Positions 16,822-25,846 of a DNA stretch of 64,000 nt are shown in pieces. The notes beneath the pieces were generated by a model. That model did no database searches. It was not told the origin of the DNA and saw only the letters and a list, made by a program, of their open reading frames with translations. The stretch lies in NCBI GenBank assembly GCA_026625165.1, contig CP112999.1, forward strand, positions 496,001 through 560,000. Reading direction: 5' to 3'. Each line of letters begins with the position of its first letter. Positions within the stretch are counted from its first letter, which is position 1. Source of the DNA: Methanoregula sp. GTDB lineage: Archaea > Halobacteriota > Methanomicrobia > Methanomicrobiales > Methanospirillaceae. The position numbers and the translations under genes were made by a program.

Positions 16822-17465
16822 ATTTCAACCTGTACGTTATCACGGACACCCCGCTTTCCCGTGGGCGTTCTCACGAGGAAATTGCCCGCCTTGCCATTGA
16901 GGGGGGGGCTGATGCCGTGCAGCTCCGGGACAAGACATGCAGCTCGAAGGAGATGATCGCATCCGGCAGGCGTGTACGGGAAGTGACCCGGAGGACCGAT
17001 ACCCTGTTCATCGTCAACGACCGGCTGGACGCAGCCATTGCCTGTGGAGCGGACGGGGTGCACCTTGGGCAGGACGACATGTCCGCTGTAGCCGCCAGGC
17101 AGATAGCGCCGGCCGGGTTCATCATTGGTGTTTCAGTCAACACCCCGGTGCTGGCAAAAGAAGCAGCGGCTGCCGGTGCAGATTATCTTGCGGTAAGTCC
17201 GGTCTTTCCAACCGGTTCAAAACCGGATGCCATCGGTTTCTGTGGCATTGACGGCATTCAAAGGATCCGGGCGGTAACGGAACTCCCGCTGATTGCCATC
17301 GGGGGCATCGGTATGCACAATGTTTGTGATGCCATACGGGCAGGAGCTGACGGGGTTGCGGTGATCTCTGCTGTTGTAGGGCAGCCGGATATAAGCGGTG
17401 CCGCGCGGGCGTTGAAAGAACAGATCATATCGTGCAAAAAAGGGCTGGTGCACCTTGGCAGGTAA
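16818..17465 (+). CDS. thiE: Thiamine-phosphate synthase
   Basis: ThiE joins thiazole phosphate with hydroxymethylpyrimidine pyrophosphate. The 215-residue TIM-barrel protein shows the family segments [44 protein letters not shown] and a C-terminal GGI phosphate loop. ATGA overlap with thiM indicates coupled translation. Confidence 0.94.
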   Translation: MNFNLYVITDTPLSRGRSHEEIARLAIEGGADAVQLRDKTCSSKEMIASGRRVREVTRRTDTLFIVNDRLDAAIACGADGVHLGQDDMSAVAARQIAPAGFIIGVSVNTPVLAKEAAAAGADYLAVSPVFPTGSKPDAIGFCGIDGIQRIRAVTELPLIAIGGIGMHNVCDAIRAGADGVAVISAVVGQPDISGAARALKEQIISCKKGLVHLGR

Positions 17466-17482
17466 CCAGATAGCGCACGGCG

Positions 17483-18434
17483 TTACAAAAAAACAGGGTG
17501 ATGGGGTTCCGGTTCACATGTCCGGAACCGTACGCTCATTATCTCCTGAGATGCGTAATGGACGTGCTGGCATTGCGGGATACAGGTTAACAGGGATGCC
17601 TGGTTCAGCGTGACGGTTGAGTTTGTCGGAACCATCACCTGTCCGTTTGCGGTGTTCTTCCCGCGGGATTCCCTGACTTTCTTCTTGAAGCTGTCACGGT
17701 ATCCTTTTGCGGTCTCCCGGAACTGATTGTTGAGCTCCTTGAGCTCTCCGTTTGCGGCTTTTACTGCTTCCCTGTCATGGGAGGCAAATCCGGTCGCAAG
17801 TGAAGCGTCCTGCTGCTGGATCTACCCCTCGATATCCTGCGCTGCAGATACATCGATGCCTTTTGCTGTCAGGTTTGCGAGCACGCTGTTGCGGCGGTTC
17901 TCATCTCTCTCAAATATGCCCATCCGTGCGGTCTCGCGGCTGACCCATGCGCTGTTCTTCAGCGCCTCGAGTGCTGCAGCATCTGCCCGAATCGATACAT
18001 TGATGCTCGTGCGCAGGTCGCGTACCGACCCGTTGTTGGCCCGTTTAATACTTCTGGTATCGGCCCTGAACGTTTCTGCCGCAGTCTTCATCTGGCTGCG
18101 GGCTTCTCTGACCCCCCTCCACCGTCGTGGCGGACTGGACGCTGTCTGCTGATGATACAAACGCTGTTTTATCTCCGGTGAGCGTCAATGCACCGCTGGC
18201 ACTGATTTCACCGATGCACTGGATCGCAACGTCCATGCGGGCTTTTCCCAGCTCGGCAAGATATGCGGTTGCAGTTTTGACTGCAGCAATCGCATTCGGG
18301 TTCTCGTTTAACTTCACCGGGGCTGCAGGATCCGGCAACCCTCCGGTTGCAGGGGTTGCGCTGACTGCCGGCATGATACTTGCACAGAGCAGGAGAAGGC
18401 AGGCCCCCAGCATGGATATCAATTTCGTTTTCAT
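17483..18434 (-). pseudogene. Decayed gene for a secreted Ala-rich helical protein
   Basis: Reading on the minus strand, an ATG at 18434 after AGGGAGA starts a clear signal peptide (MKTKLISMLGACLLLLC) and mature sequence. The frame breaks at a C6 homopolymer (18112-18117). The natural continuation (VREARSQMKTAAETFRAD onward) lies in another frame and is then interrupted by an in-frame TAG at 17822-17824, after which similar Lys/Glu-rich helical sequence continues to a stop at 17483. If intact it would encode about 317 residues. Two independent lesions argue for a real pseudogene. Function of the ancestor is unknown; coiled-coil-like and exported. Confidence 0.7.
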
Positions 18435-18620
18435 CGTATTCTCCCTTGTTGAGTGGTGCCCTGCGCACGTGTGCACAGTGCATCTGCATAAGGGTTCGCA
18501 CAGGTGCAGGCATATATTGCCATAATAGTACAGATTATGTCATCGAACCGCGTGGTTCAATCCCTGCACCTGCAATGCATACCATTAATCATATTACCTA
18601 TCCCGCCCATCCACATCAGT

Positions 18621-19421
18621 ATGAAACCAAAAACCTGCTTCCAGTTCACCCTGATCGCAATCCTTGTGATGGCGGTGCTGGCAGTTCTTCCGGTATCAGG
18701 GCTCGCAGCCCAGACGACAACGGTAATGACAACCGCAGCCGCGCAGGCAACGCAACCTTATGTTTCGGCAACCGTATCAGCCCCTGCTATCACTGCCGGT
18801 CAGCCAATCACGATCTCCGGTGTTTCCTCCGGTCCTTCAGATGAGGTACAAATCTGGATCTTTGCCGGTAACTATATCAACGTCACCACCGTCCCGGTTA
18901 ACGCCGACGGGAAGTACTCAAAGACATATGCCACCGCCGGTTTTCCGGCAGCGACATACTATGTCTTTGTGCAGAACCCGGGTGCAGACAACAAGCTCCA
19001 GATAACCACCCGTGGTTTTTCGGGAGAGGTTGTCAATGCCAATACCGGCGCGGTCATTTTCAATTTCACCGGTAAAGGCAGCGTTACTGACAAGGCAGCG
19101 GTAGAGGCGCTTTCAAACGCACTTGCCCTGCCGGGTGTTGATGATATCTACACAAAGACCCAGTTCTCCATTACTGCTGAGGGGACACCCTCCCCGGAAG
19201 CAACAACCACGATGATGCCCGGTTCCGACCGGGACAGCCATGGCTGCATCGGCTCCGCGGGATACACATGGTGCGAGCCAAAGCAGAAGTGCCTGAGGGA
19301 ATGGGAGGAACCCTGCACAGGAGCATCGCCGACTACTGCCAAATCCTCGCTACCGTTGTTTGTCGCCATTGCAGGGCTCGCCCTTGCATGCTGTATAGCA
19401 GCATTGTACCGGAAACAATAA
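18621..19421 (+). CDS. Exported cell-surface protein with C-terminal membrane anchor
   Basis: The 266-residue protein has a signal peptide (hydrophobic to about residue 31), a Thr/Ala-rich linker, a beta-rich domain resembling surface repeat folds (ITAGQPITISGVSSGP), a Cys-rich segment with four cysteines (SHGCIG, TWCEP, QKCLR, EPCTG), and a terminal helix LPLFVAIAGLALACCIAALY plus a basic tail. This is the layout of an S-layer-associated or anchored envelope protein. The ATG at 18621 starts the signal peptide. No function recognised. Confidence 0.75.
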   Translation: MKPKTCFQFTLIAILVMAVLAVLPVSGLAAQTTTVMTTAAAQATQPYVSATVSAPAITAGQPITISGVSSGPSDEVQIWIFAGNYINVTTVPVNADGKYSKTYATAGFPAATYYVFVQNPGADNKLQITTRGFSGEVVNANTGAVIFNFTGKGSVTDKAAVEALSNALALPGVDDIYTKTQFSITAEGTPSPEATTTMMPGSDRDSHGCIGSAGYTWCEPKQKCLREWEEPCTGASPTTAKSSLPLFVAIAGLALACCIAALYRKQ

Positions 19422-19506
19422 TCATCCCTTTTTTTCCTCCCTCTGATGTATCCAAAAACCTATCAGCCCCTGAGCCGATTCCCTTTAGGTGGTACGTGTG
19501 GAATGC

Positions 19507-20058
19507 ATGTGTTGTATATTTGACAGAAAGTCCCTTGCCATGAGGGGTATCGTCGCGGTAATCTTCGGCTTGCTTGCAATCCTTACAACGAAATTTGTCC
19601 TCGATTTTCTTGTTTATATTTTTGGCTTTTTTGCAATCATCTCAGGTATTATGAATGCCGGTGTCGGCATCTCGTCTGAGAAGACCGAGCTTCCCGGATG
19701 GCTCCTGATCACGACCGGTGTTCTCGGGATTATCCTTGGAATCTTTGCGCTGCTCATGCCGCTCATCATCGCCATGACGATCACGATTCTTATCGCGGCA
19801 TGGGCGCTGATCACCGGCATCTCGGAGCTCGGGCTTGCATTCTCCAGTAAAACCGCCCCGCACCGCGCCCTGCTTGCCCTCTCCGGCATCATCGCCATCG
19901 TGTTTGCAATCGTCCTTATCCTGACGCCGGTTTTTGGTGCGTATGCTCTTGTTATCGTGCTTGGAGTCTATGCACTCATCTTTGGGATCATCAGCATTTT
20001 TCTCGGACTTTCCATGGGAAAAGCAAAACTCGTGGTGGAAACCCAGACTATTCTGTAA
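19507..20058 (+). CDS. HdeD/DUF308-family membrane protein
   Basis: A 183-residue protein with six hydrophobic segments arranged as repeated helix pairs with small-residue motifs (GIVAVIFGLLAIL, GVLGIILGIFALLMP, ALSGIIAIVFAIVLI), the pattern of the HdeD/DUF308 family. Bacterial HdeD is linked to acid stress; the archaeal role is unknown. The start may be ATG 19507 or GTG at 19489 or 19498, which lie near an AGGTGG. A T8 tract follows at 20062-20069. Confidence 0.75.
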   Translation: MCCIFDRKSLAMRGIVAVIFGLLAILTTKFVLDFLVYIFGFFAIISGIMNAGVGISSEKTELPGWLLITTGVLGIILGIFALLMPLIIAMTITILIAAWALITGISELGLAFSSKTAPHRALLALSGIIAIVFAIVLILTPVFGAYALVIVLGVYALIFGIISIFLGLSMGKAKLVVETQTIL

Positions 20059-20061
20059 CTA

Positions 20062-20069
20062 TTTTTTTT
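20062..20069 (+). terminator. T-tract terminator after the HdeD-like gene
   Basis: Eight consecutive T, four bases after the stop codon, fit an archaeal oligo-T terminator. Confidence 0.4.
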
Positions 20070-20161
20070 AAGTTTCGCAATTTTTTGCCGGATTTGCCAG
20101 AAAAGGCAGATTCGAAAGACTTTTTATGAGTGTTGATTAAAATCAGATTATAGGTGTGAAG

Positions 20162-20446
20162 ATGCAGGAAATCAAAAGCATAGACATCATGTCATGGGCA
20201 AAGATCCACGCCCTCTTTGGTATTGTGTTTGGTCTCTTCTACGGGATTATGTTTGCACTGATGGGTGCTGCAGTCGGGCTCTCAAAAGGCATGCCCGGTT
20301 TCGAGGCATTCGGGTTCCTTACAATCGTTATATTCCCGATCGTCTTTGCCATCTTTGGGTTTATATGTGGGGCGATCATGGCATTCCTGTACAACTTTTT
20401 TGCTGGGAAAATGGGGGGCATCCAGATCGAGCTCGCTCCAAAATAA
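20162..20446 (+). CDS. Small two-helix membrane protein, Gly-rich
   Basis: A 94-residue protein with two or three hydrophobic helices (HALFGIVFGLFYGIMFALMG and FLTIVIFPIVFAIFGFICGA) and a short hydrophilic end. The ATG at 20162 is preferred, with AGGTG five bases upstream; GTG 20156 is possible. Family not recognised with confidence. Confidence 0.6.
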   Translation: MQEIKSIDIMSWAKIHALFGIVFGLFYGIMFALMGAAVGLSKGMPGFEAFGFLTIVIFPIVFAIFGFICGAIMAFLYNFFAGKMGGIQIELAPK

Positions 20447-20517
20447 CAACGTATTAAATCTTTTTCTCTCTCAACGGATTGTATTCTCCGTTATGCTTAT
20501 CGTTTAAGACGCCCCCA

Positions 20518-21135
20518 ATGTCGATCATGAAACTCCGGGTTTATCTTATCCTTATGCTCTGTTTCATATCGGCTCTCCTGCTCTGCGGCTGCACCGAACC
20601 AATTCCCTCATCACCATCTCCGGTGCAATCGCAGGCAGTTTTGAAGCCATTGCAAACCATTTCCGTAACCGGGACAGGGAGTTTCTCCGTCCGTGTTGAC
20701 GGCCTTGTGCCGGGCGCAGTATTACCGGAGGCATACACCTGCATTGGTGCGAGCGAGTCTCCTGCGGTCTCATGGGACAATCCCCCGCAGAGAACAAAAA
20801 GTTTTGTCCTTATCCTGGATGATCCGGACACTCCCGCGGGAACGTTCACCCACTGGCTTGTCTATAACATACCCCCTCAGATCCGGCAGATCGATCGGGG
20901 ACAGCCGAATGCTAAAGTGCTTGCAAACGGTGCCCGGTCCGGCGACAATTCTGCGGGAAACCGGGGATATTTCCCGCCCTGCCCTCCCCCCGGGCCGGCG
21001 CACCGGTACGTGTTCACGCTGTATGCCCTCGATAATGAGATTTCAATGCCAACCGCAGGCCGTGACAGCATCGACATGGCGATGGCCGGCCACGTGCTTG
21101 GGCAGGCACAGGCAGTCACAACGTTCCGGCGCTGA
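20518..21135 (+). CDS. YbhB/YbcL-type PEBP lipoprotein
   Basis: A 205-residue phosphatidylethanolamine-binding-protein-like protein. The N-terminus is a lipoprotein signal with lipobox LLLCGC, so it is probably anchored outside. The domain shows the prokaryotic PEBP signatures SPAVSWDNPP, LDDPDTPAGTFTHWLVYNIP and YFPPCPPPGPAHRYVFTLYALD. The biochemical role of prokaryotic members is not settled. ATG 20527 is a possible alternative start. Confidence 0.86.
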   Translation: MSIMKLRVYLILMLCFISALLLCGCTEPIPSSPSPVQSQAVLKPLQTISVTGTGSFSVRVDGLVPGAVLPEAYTCIGASESPAVSWDNPPQRTKSFVLILDDPDTPAGTFTHWLVYNIPPQIRQIDRGQPNAKVLANGARSGDNSAGNRGYFPPCPPPGPAHRYVFTLYALDNEISMPTAGRDSIDMAMAGHVLGQAQAVTTFRR

Positions 21136-21166
21136 GGGTCAGGATTATAGGAGCGATATCCTGCAT

Positions 21167-21577
21167 ATGAATTCAAAACCAGAATCTGCAATGCTAGGGG
21201 TTACCCCGATCCGGTTTGTACTCCATGAGCACTCCGCACGCTACCACCATTTCGACCTGCGGCTGGAAAAGGACGGGGTGCTGAAGAGCTGGGCGGTTCC
21301 AAAAGGGCTCCCGGAAAAGCCAAAGGACCGAAGGCTGGCAATTGAGACAGAAGACCATGAACTTTCCTATATCGATTACCAGGGCACGATTCCTGAAGGC
21401 GAGTACGGCGCCGGGGAGGTAAAGATTGCAGATGAAGGGACGTACCGGAATGTCGCATGGTCAGAAGACAAGATTGAGGTGGTGCTCTACGGGCAGCGTT
21501 TTACAGGGACATATGTGCTCATCAGGTTCAGGAGTGCGGGTAAAGGAGAGTGGATTGTTTTAAAAAAAGAACCATGA
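21167..21577 (+). CDS. Stand-alone LigD 3'-phosphoesterase domain
   Basis: A 136-residue protein made only of the phosphoesterase domain found at one end of bacterial LigD. Seen: RFVLHEHSARYHHFDLRLE with the catalytic His/Asp set, SWAVPKGLP, and a closing KGEWIVLKK. The family removes 3'-phosphates or ribonucleotides from DNA ends during repair. Archaeal solo versions are known. ATG at 21167 follows TAGGAG by 13 bases; ATG 21191 is also possible. It converges on the methyltransferase gene. Confidence 0.85.
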   Translation: MNSKPESAMLGVTPIRFVLHEHSARYHHFDLRLEKDGVLKSWAVPKGLPEKPKDRRLAIETEDHELSYIDYQGTIPEGEYGAGEVKIADEGTYRNVAWSEDKIEVVLYGQRFTGTYVLIRFRSAGKGEWIVLKKEP

Positions 21578-21592
21578 GCACCCATGTGAATT

Positions 21593-22399
21593 TTAGGGTG
21601 CCGGACCTTTTTTTAAGTCAAAAACCCACCGGCTCACGTTTGGCGCCACATTACCGCATGAGCGATAGAATAGTGGTAATAGTTGACGTCCTTTGAAATC
21701 CTCAAGGAGTTTTGGGATCTGGTGACGCTTTTTAAAGGTATAGAAATGGATCTTACCTCCGCGTTTCACGACAGGGGCGATACAGTCAAGAATTGTATCC
21801 ATCCCGTAGGGTGTCGGGATTATTGCACGTTCAAAGTCGTCGTGTGGGAACAGAGATGTATCAAAGGCATCCCCCGGAATGGCGCTGATGTTTCCGCACA
21901 CCTTGTTGAGAGATATGTTATCTAATAGCCACTGGAACGCCACCGGGTTTTTTTCGATGGCGACAACCCTCGCTCCAAATGCAGCAGCGGGTATCACAAA
22001 CGGTCCAACACCGCAGAACGGGACAAGCACCCGTTCCCCAGACTGTACCTGGTCGGTCACCCGTTTCCGCTCATATGCAAGCCTGCTGGAAAAAAAGGTT
22101 TTACCGACATCGAGGCGGTACTCAAAACCGAACTCGCGGTGGAGTGTGACTGTAGTCTCGCCGGCAAGGAACTCATACCGGGCAGTCCGGGCATTTCCGC
22201 TGACTTTTGTAACCTTATTGAGCACCGTGTACAGGTTCCTGCGACGGGCAAGAAGTGTTGCGGCGATTGTTTTTTTAAAAGGATCAAGCTCGTGGGGGAT
22301 GGTGAGGATCGCAACATCCCCGATGACTTCGAACCTGTCGGAGAGTGTACGGAGCAGGTCGGCCGGTACTTTCCCGGCAAGGTCTGATTTAAGCCCCAT
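21593..22399 (-). CDS. Trm5/Taw2-like SAM-dependent methyltransferase
   Basis: This 268-residue protein matches the Trm5-Taw2 layout: an N-terminal region with HREFGFEYRLDVGKTFFSSRLAYER, then a Rossmann fold with VPFCGVGPFVIPAAAFGARVVAIEKNP and a LLDNISLNKV segment. Trm5 makes m1G37 in tRNA; Taw2 works in wyosine synthesis. The usual MFAGVGPF is VPFCGVGPF and the usual N-[LM]-P catalytic motif reads IIPTPYG, so the exact activity is unsure. It is divergent from the next gene across a palindrome. Confidence 0.7.
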   Translation of the reverse strand: MGLKSDLAGKVPADLLRTLSDRFEVIGDVAILTIPHELDPFKKTIAATLLARRRNLYTVLNKVTKVSGNARTARYEFLAGETTVTLHREFGFEYRLDVGKTFFSSRLAYERKRVTDQVQSGERVLVPFCGVGPFVIPAAAFGARVVAIEKNPVAFQWLLDNISLNKVCGNISAIPGDAFDTSLFPHDDFERAIIPTPYGMDTILDCIAPVVKRGGKIHFYTFKKRHQIPKLLEDFKGRQLLPLFYRSCGNVAPNVSRWVFDLKKGPAP

Positions 22400-22484
22400 G
22401 GTTACGTGGAATATCTGAATGGTATGGCGATAAATGTAGTGACAGAATGTAAAAGTCCAGTCCGGCGGGTTACAGATCCCCTGC

Positions 22485-22502
22485 CCCTGCGATATCGCAG
22501 GG
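22485..22502. promoter_or_regulatory. 18-base perfect palindrome between divergent genes
   Basis: CCCTGCGATATCGCAGGG is fully self-complementary, and a second imperfect palindrome, GGTTCGGAACC, starts at its last base. They lie in the 179-base gap between the Trm5-like gene (minus) and the gene at 22579 (plus). An operator for one or both is the simplest reading. Confidence 0.5.
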
Positions 22503-22578
22503 TTCGGAACCGTGCAGCGCAGACTCGTCTATAAGAAACCCAAATCTATACAAGGGTTCATGCCACACGCTTGATAGA

Positions 22579-22989
22579 ATGACGACGGACACCTACCGCA
22601 TGCTCCCCGGTAAAACCCCTGCCGAAAAACTCGGGAGCCTTGGGTTTGTTCCCGGAAAGAAGATCGACCTTCGCGAACTCGCTGCAGCTGTCGGAACGTA
22701 TGGCATCAGTGTCTACCTCTTCTTTAACGAGCAGCTTGCCCGCAACACGTCCCTTGAACTTGTAATCCACCAGTACCGCGACGTTCCAGCGTTCGAGCGC
22801 CCCTATGTCCGGGCGGAGGAGTTCCTCCGTTTTGTGCAGGAAAACGACCCCGCGTTCCAGCAGGTCATGCAGGCAGACCCGGTAATGGTGGAAATTATTA
22901 ACGTCGCCGAGATCTCCGCCAATCCCGCAATCCCGGCACTGGTGTATATCACTGCCCTGATGCCGTACCTGGACGAACTAGGGATATGA
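22579..22989 (+). CDS. Hypothetical soluble protein
   Basis: A 136-residue acidic protein with no signal or membrane segment. It looks like an alpha/beta domain followed by helices (FVQENDPAFQQVMQADPVMVEIINVAE). I do not recognise it. It reads alone; the downstream 250 bases hold no gene that I can support. Confidence 0.65.
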   Translation: MTTDTYRMLPGKTPAEKLGSLGFVPGKKIDLRELAAAVGTYGISVYLFFNEQLARNTSLELVIHQYRDVPAFERPYVRAEEFLRFVQENDPAFQQVMQADPVMVEIINVAEISANPAIPALVYITALMPYLDELGI

Positions 22990-23243
22990 CCCGGCATACC
23001 CTTGATGCAGAGCGATAATTTTTCTGGTTGACGACACCTCATGCATCGTACACTTTTCAGAGATTTAGAAGGGTATGAGATTGGGTAGTATTGCCCTGAC
23101 AACGGTTGCAGGAACCAAGGAGTCTGTCTCCTGAGACGTAGCACGAGAGCCCGGCTTGGTAATGGCGGCGGGTTTGTGCTGGTGAAACAAAGCTCTTATT
23201 ACCCTGTATCGTGAGTACTTCGTATTACAATAGGAGCGCAAGT

Positions 23244-23432
23244 ATGGAAGCAATCTTAAAGGTCATAACGTTTTTCATTGCCCTGTTCATGGTCGCAAAC
23301 GGCATTTATGTCATGTACATGCCGCCGTATGGCGATGAGCCGCAGGGACTTGCGATCATAATGATGGGGATTTTCATCTTCATCGCCGTCCTGTGGATCG
23401 GGCGCATGCAGGACAAATCGTGCAATTCCTGA
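23244..23432 (+). CDS. Small two-helix membrane protein
   Basis: A 62-residue protein with two hydrophobic helices separated by a short MPPYGDEPQG loop and a charged Cys-containing tail. The ATG at 23244 has TAGGAG eight bases upstream, so it is preferred to an upstream in-frame GTG at 23211. Function unknown. Confidence 0.55.
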   Translation: MEAILKVITFFIALFMVANGIYVMYMPPYGDEPQGLAIIMMGIFIFIAVLWIGRMQDKSCNS

Positions 23433-23707
23433 CCTGCCTTATTTTTATCTTCCCCCCATCGTTTCATGACGTGACTTAAAGGAGAAAGTGGTCACTTGGC
23501 GGGATTGCCAGCAGGAATATAATAAAAATACAGGTTAATTGTGGGTAACCTGCTTGTGACATTTTAATGCATCAAGACAAACTCTTTGCCACCTGCCCTT
23601 GCACCCGCAGACCCACGCCCTTTTTATGGTGTTAGGGTGATGTAACGATTCAGGAACCGTGCAGCACTCCAAAAACAGGAGGTTGCGTATCGGGCATGAG
23701 GCATTCT

Positions 23708-24598
23708 ATGAGAACAAAGACATTCATATGTGGCGTACTAATCGCAGCGTTCGCCCTCTGCTGTATCATGGCACCTGTAACTGCGGTGATCCTTGAGGTC
23801 ACCTGCAAAGGAGAGGTATCGACCGTTAATACGGCAAAGAACACGCTCACGATAAAAAACCCCGTGCAGTACGGGTGTGAATATCCCGCGGGAAAGGATC
23901 CCGTCTGTTCGTGGACGCCGATGGCCCGGTCCAGCCTTACCGGAACCGTGCCGGATGCTGCAGCTTTTTCCGTGTTTAAAGTTGGAGACACAGCAGTCGC
24001 CACGAGCATTGGCGGTGCGGGCGACCAGTGGATAACGCTCGCGAAATTATATGGCTCCCGCCCGAACGAAGAGTTCGTTACTGAACTTATCGGAGACCCC
24101 CGAACGGTTAATACACCGTTCATCGGTGATTATGCGATCGTTGCCGAGACGGTACCGGACTGCACCGCATGCACCGGCACCGTCTGTACAGCATCGCAGG
24201 CAGAGCTGGCCGTAAAGAGCTCCGGCACTACTGTGGCGGAAAAAACCCTCAAACCCGGCGAATCGCTTGTGTATAACGGCCGGAACGACGGGTCGAGTGT
24301 CAACGTGAAATTTATTGCCGGGCAGGCAGCTGCCCAGATCTGTCCCGGTAAAGCCGGCATGACCGGCCCGCAGGCTGTATCGACATACGTGATAGGTATC
24401 GTTCCGCCAATCGGCACCGGGCAGGTCAATATCCGGACTGCGACAACAACACGGCCGGACGAAGCCCTGACACCGTTGCCGCCCTCAGCTGCAGGCACAA
24501 CTGTGCCGGCACCCACAAAATCAGGCGTCCCGTTTCCCGCAGCCGTTATCGGTGCCCTTGCCCTTATTTCAGTGATTTGGACAAGAGCCCGCTCCTGA
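23708..24598 (+). CDS. Exported surface protein with C-terminal anchor
   Basis: A 296-residue protein with a signal peptide (MRTKTFICGVLIAAFALCC), two beta-rich parts with paired cysteines (VTCKGEV, YGCEYPAGKDPVCSW; DCTACTGTVCTA), a Thr/Pro-rich stalk near 255-275 and a terminal helix (VIGALALISVIWT) plus basic residues. ATG 23708 has GAGG six bases upstream. The layout resembles the surface protein at 18621 but sequence similarity is not obvious. No function recognised. Confidence 0.7.
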   Translation: MRTKTFICGVLIAAFALCCIMAPVTAVILEVTCKGEVSTVNTAKNTLTIKNPVQYGCEYPAGKDPVCSWTPMARSSLTGTVPDAAAFSVFKVGDTAVATSIGGAGDQWITLAKLYGSRPNEEFVTELIGDPRTVNTPFIGDYAIVAETVPDCTACTGTVCTASQAELAVKSSGTTVAEKTLKPGESLVYNGRNDGSSVNVKFIAGQAAAQICPGKAGMTGPQAVSTYVIGIVPPIGTGQVNIRTATTTRPDEALTPLPPSAAGTTVPAPTKSGVPFPAAVIGALALISVIWTRARS

Positions 24599-24787
24599 AC
24601 CCTTCCCCCCTCCCTTTTTCTCCATCGCTAAAAAAATCTCCCGGTATTTCCCTTGTATATTAGAACATGGGAGAAAACCCTCCCATTGCAGGGGCATGGG
24701 TACGCAGAGTGATATGCCACAACTTCCTAATACCCCACAGGATCGTACCTTGATCTTGATGGTAACCCCAAGAAGGCAGGTGGAGTG

Positions 24788-25627
24788 ATGGTAAAAGTCG
24801 GCGTCCATGTCTCAATTGCCGGCTCGCTTGACCAGGCAGTTGACCGTGCTGCAGGGCTTGGGTGCGACACCTTCCAGATGTTCTCGCGGAACCCCCGTGG
24901 CTGGGAATATAAACCCCTCACTGGCATCGACTGTACTACATTTGCAGAAAAGATCCGGTTATCCCGGTTGATCCCGGTCGATCATATGCCCTACCTCCCA
25001 AACCTCGCTTCGCCAAAGGAGGACGTGTATGAAAAATCAGTATCGACATTAACGGCGGAGCTGGCGCGATGCGATTGCCTTGGCATCCCGTATCTTGTCA
25101 CCCATCTCGGCCATCACCTCGGTGACGGGATCGCGGGCGGGAGGAAGCGGGTGATTGCCGCAATCAATAAAGCGCTCGGATTCAGCGATACCCATGCAAT
25201 GCTCCTGTTGGAGAACACTGCAGGAGAGAAGAACAGCGTGGGGAGTAGTTTTGAGCACATCCGGTCGATCATGGATGGCATCGAACAAAAAAACCGGATC
25301 GGCATCTGTTTTGACACCTGCCATGCATTCGCCGCCGGCTATGAATTGCGGACAAGTGATGGGCTGACGAGTACGCTGGAGCAGTTCGATGATGTGATAG
25401 GTTTTGGAAACTTAAAAGCTGTCCACTTAAACGATTGCAAAGGGGAGCGGGGGAGCGGGCTTGACCGACACGAGCATATCGGGATGGGGTCCATTGGCGA
25501 GGAAGGCTTCCGCCGCATCCTGTGCCACACAGCGTTCCGTGACCTGCCGTTTATCTGCGAGACACCGGTCGATGAGCGTCGGGGCGATGAAGGAAATATC
25601 AGGAAGGTTCGGGAATTATCCCAATAG
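24788..25627 (+). CDS. nfo: Endonuclease IV (AP endonuclease)
   Basis: Endonuclease IV cuts DNA 5' of abasic sites in base excision repair. The 279-residue TIM-barrel protein shows the zinc-site segments of the family: VGVHVSIAGSL, HLGHHLG, LLENTAGEKNSVG, GICFDTCHAFAAGY, HLNDCKGE..DRHEHIG and FICETP. ATG 24788 follows GGTGGAG. It complements the OGG-like glycosylase at 36840 and the LigD-type phosphoesterase at 21167. Confidence 0.95.
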   Translation: MVKVGVHVSIAGSLDQAVDRAAGLGCDTFQMFSRNPRGWEYKPLTGIDCTTFAEKIRLSRLIPVDHMPYLPNLASPKEDVYEKSVSTLTAELARCDCLGIPYLVTHLGHHLGDGIAGGRKRVIAAINKALGFSDTHAMLLLENTAGEKNSVGSSFEHIRSIMDGIEQKNRIGICFDTCHAFAAGYELRTSDGLTSTLEQFDDVIGFGNLKAVHLNDCKGERGSGLDRHEHIGMGSIGEEGFRRILCHTAFRDLPFICETPVDERRGDEGNIRKVRELSQ

Positions 25628-25846
25628 TCCCTGAAATCTTATCTTTTTTCCTTAATAATTTCTAATAAAAAAATTTACTGCGCATCGCAATACATTATGA
25701 GTAGAATATCAGGCACACGAAACCCGATATTATCCCATATTCTGGTGATTTATAATAAAAGCGTACATTTATGGGCTCTTTATCCGATTATATTTCACAT
25801 ACATCCTCACCGGCGCATTGCTGTTTGTGGTGGACGGAACCCCTGC

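Noticed and set aside
17822-17824. In-frame TAG as a pyrrolysine codon
   Set aside because: TAG ends several real genes here (porD, ahcY, aksA), no pyl gene is in the window, and the same gene also has a frameshift, so a stop in a pseudogene is simpler.
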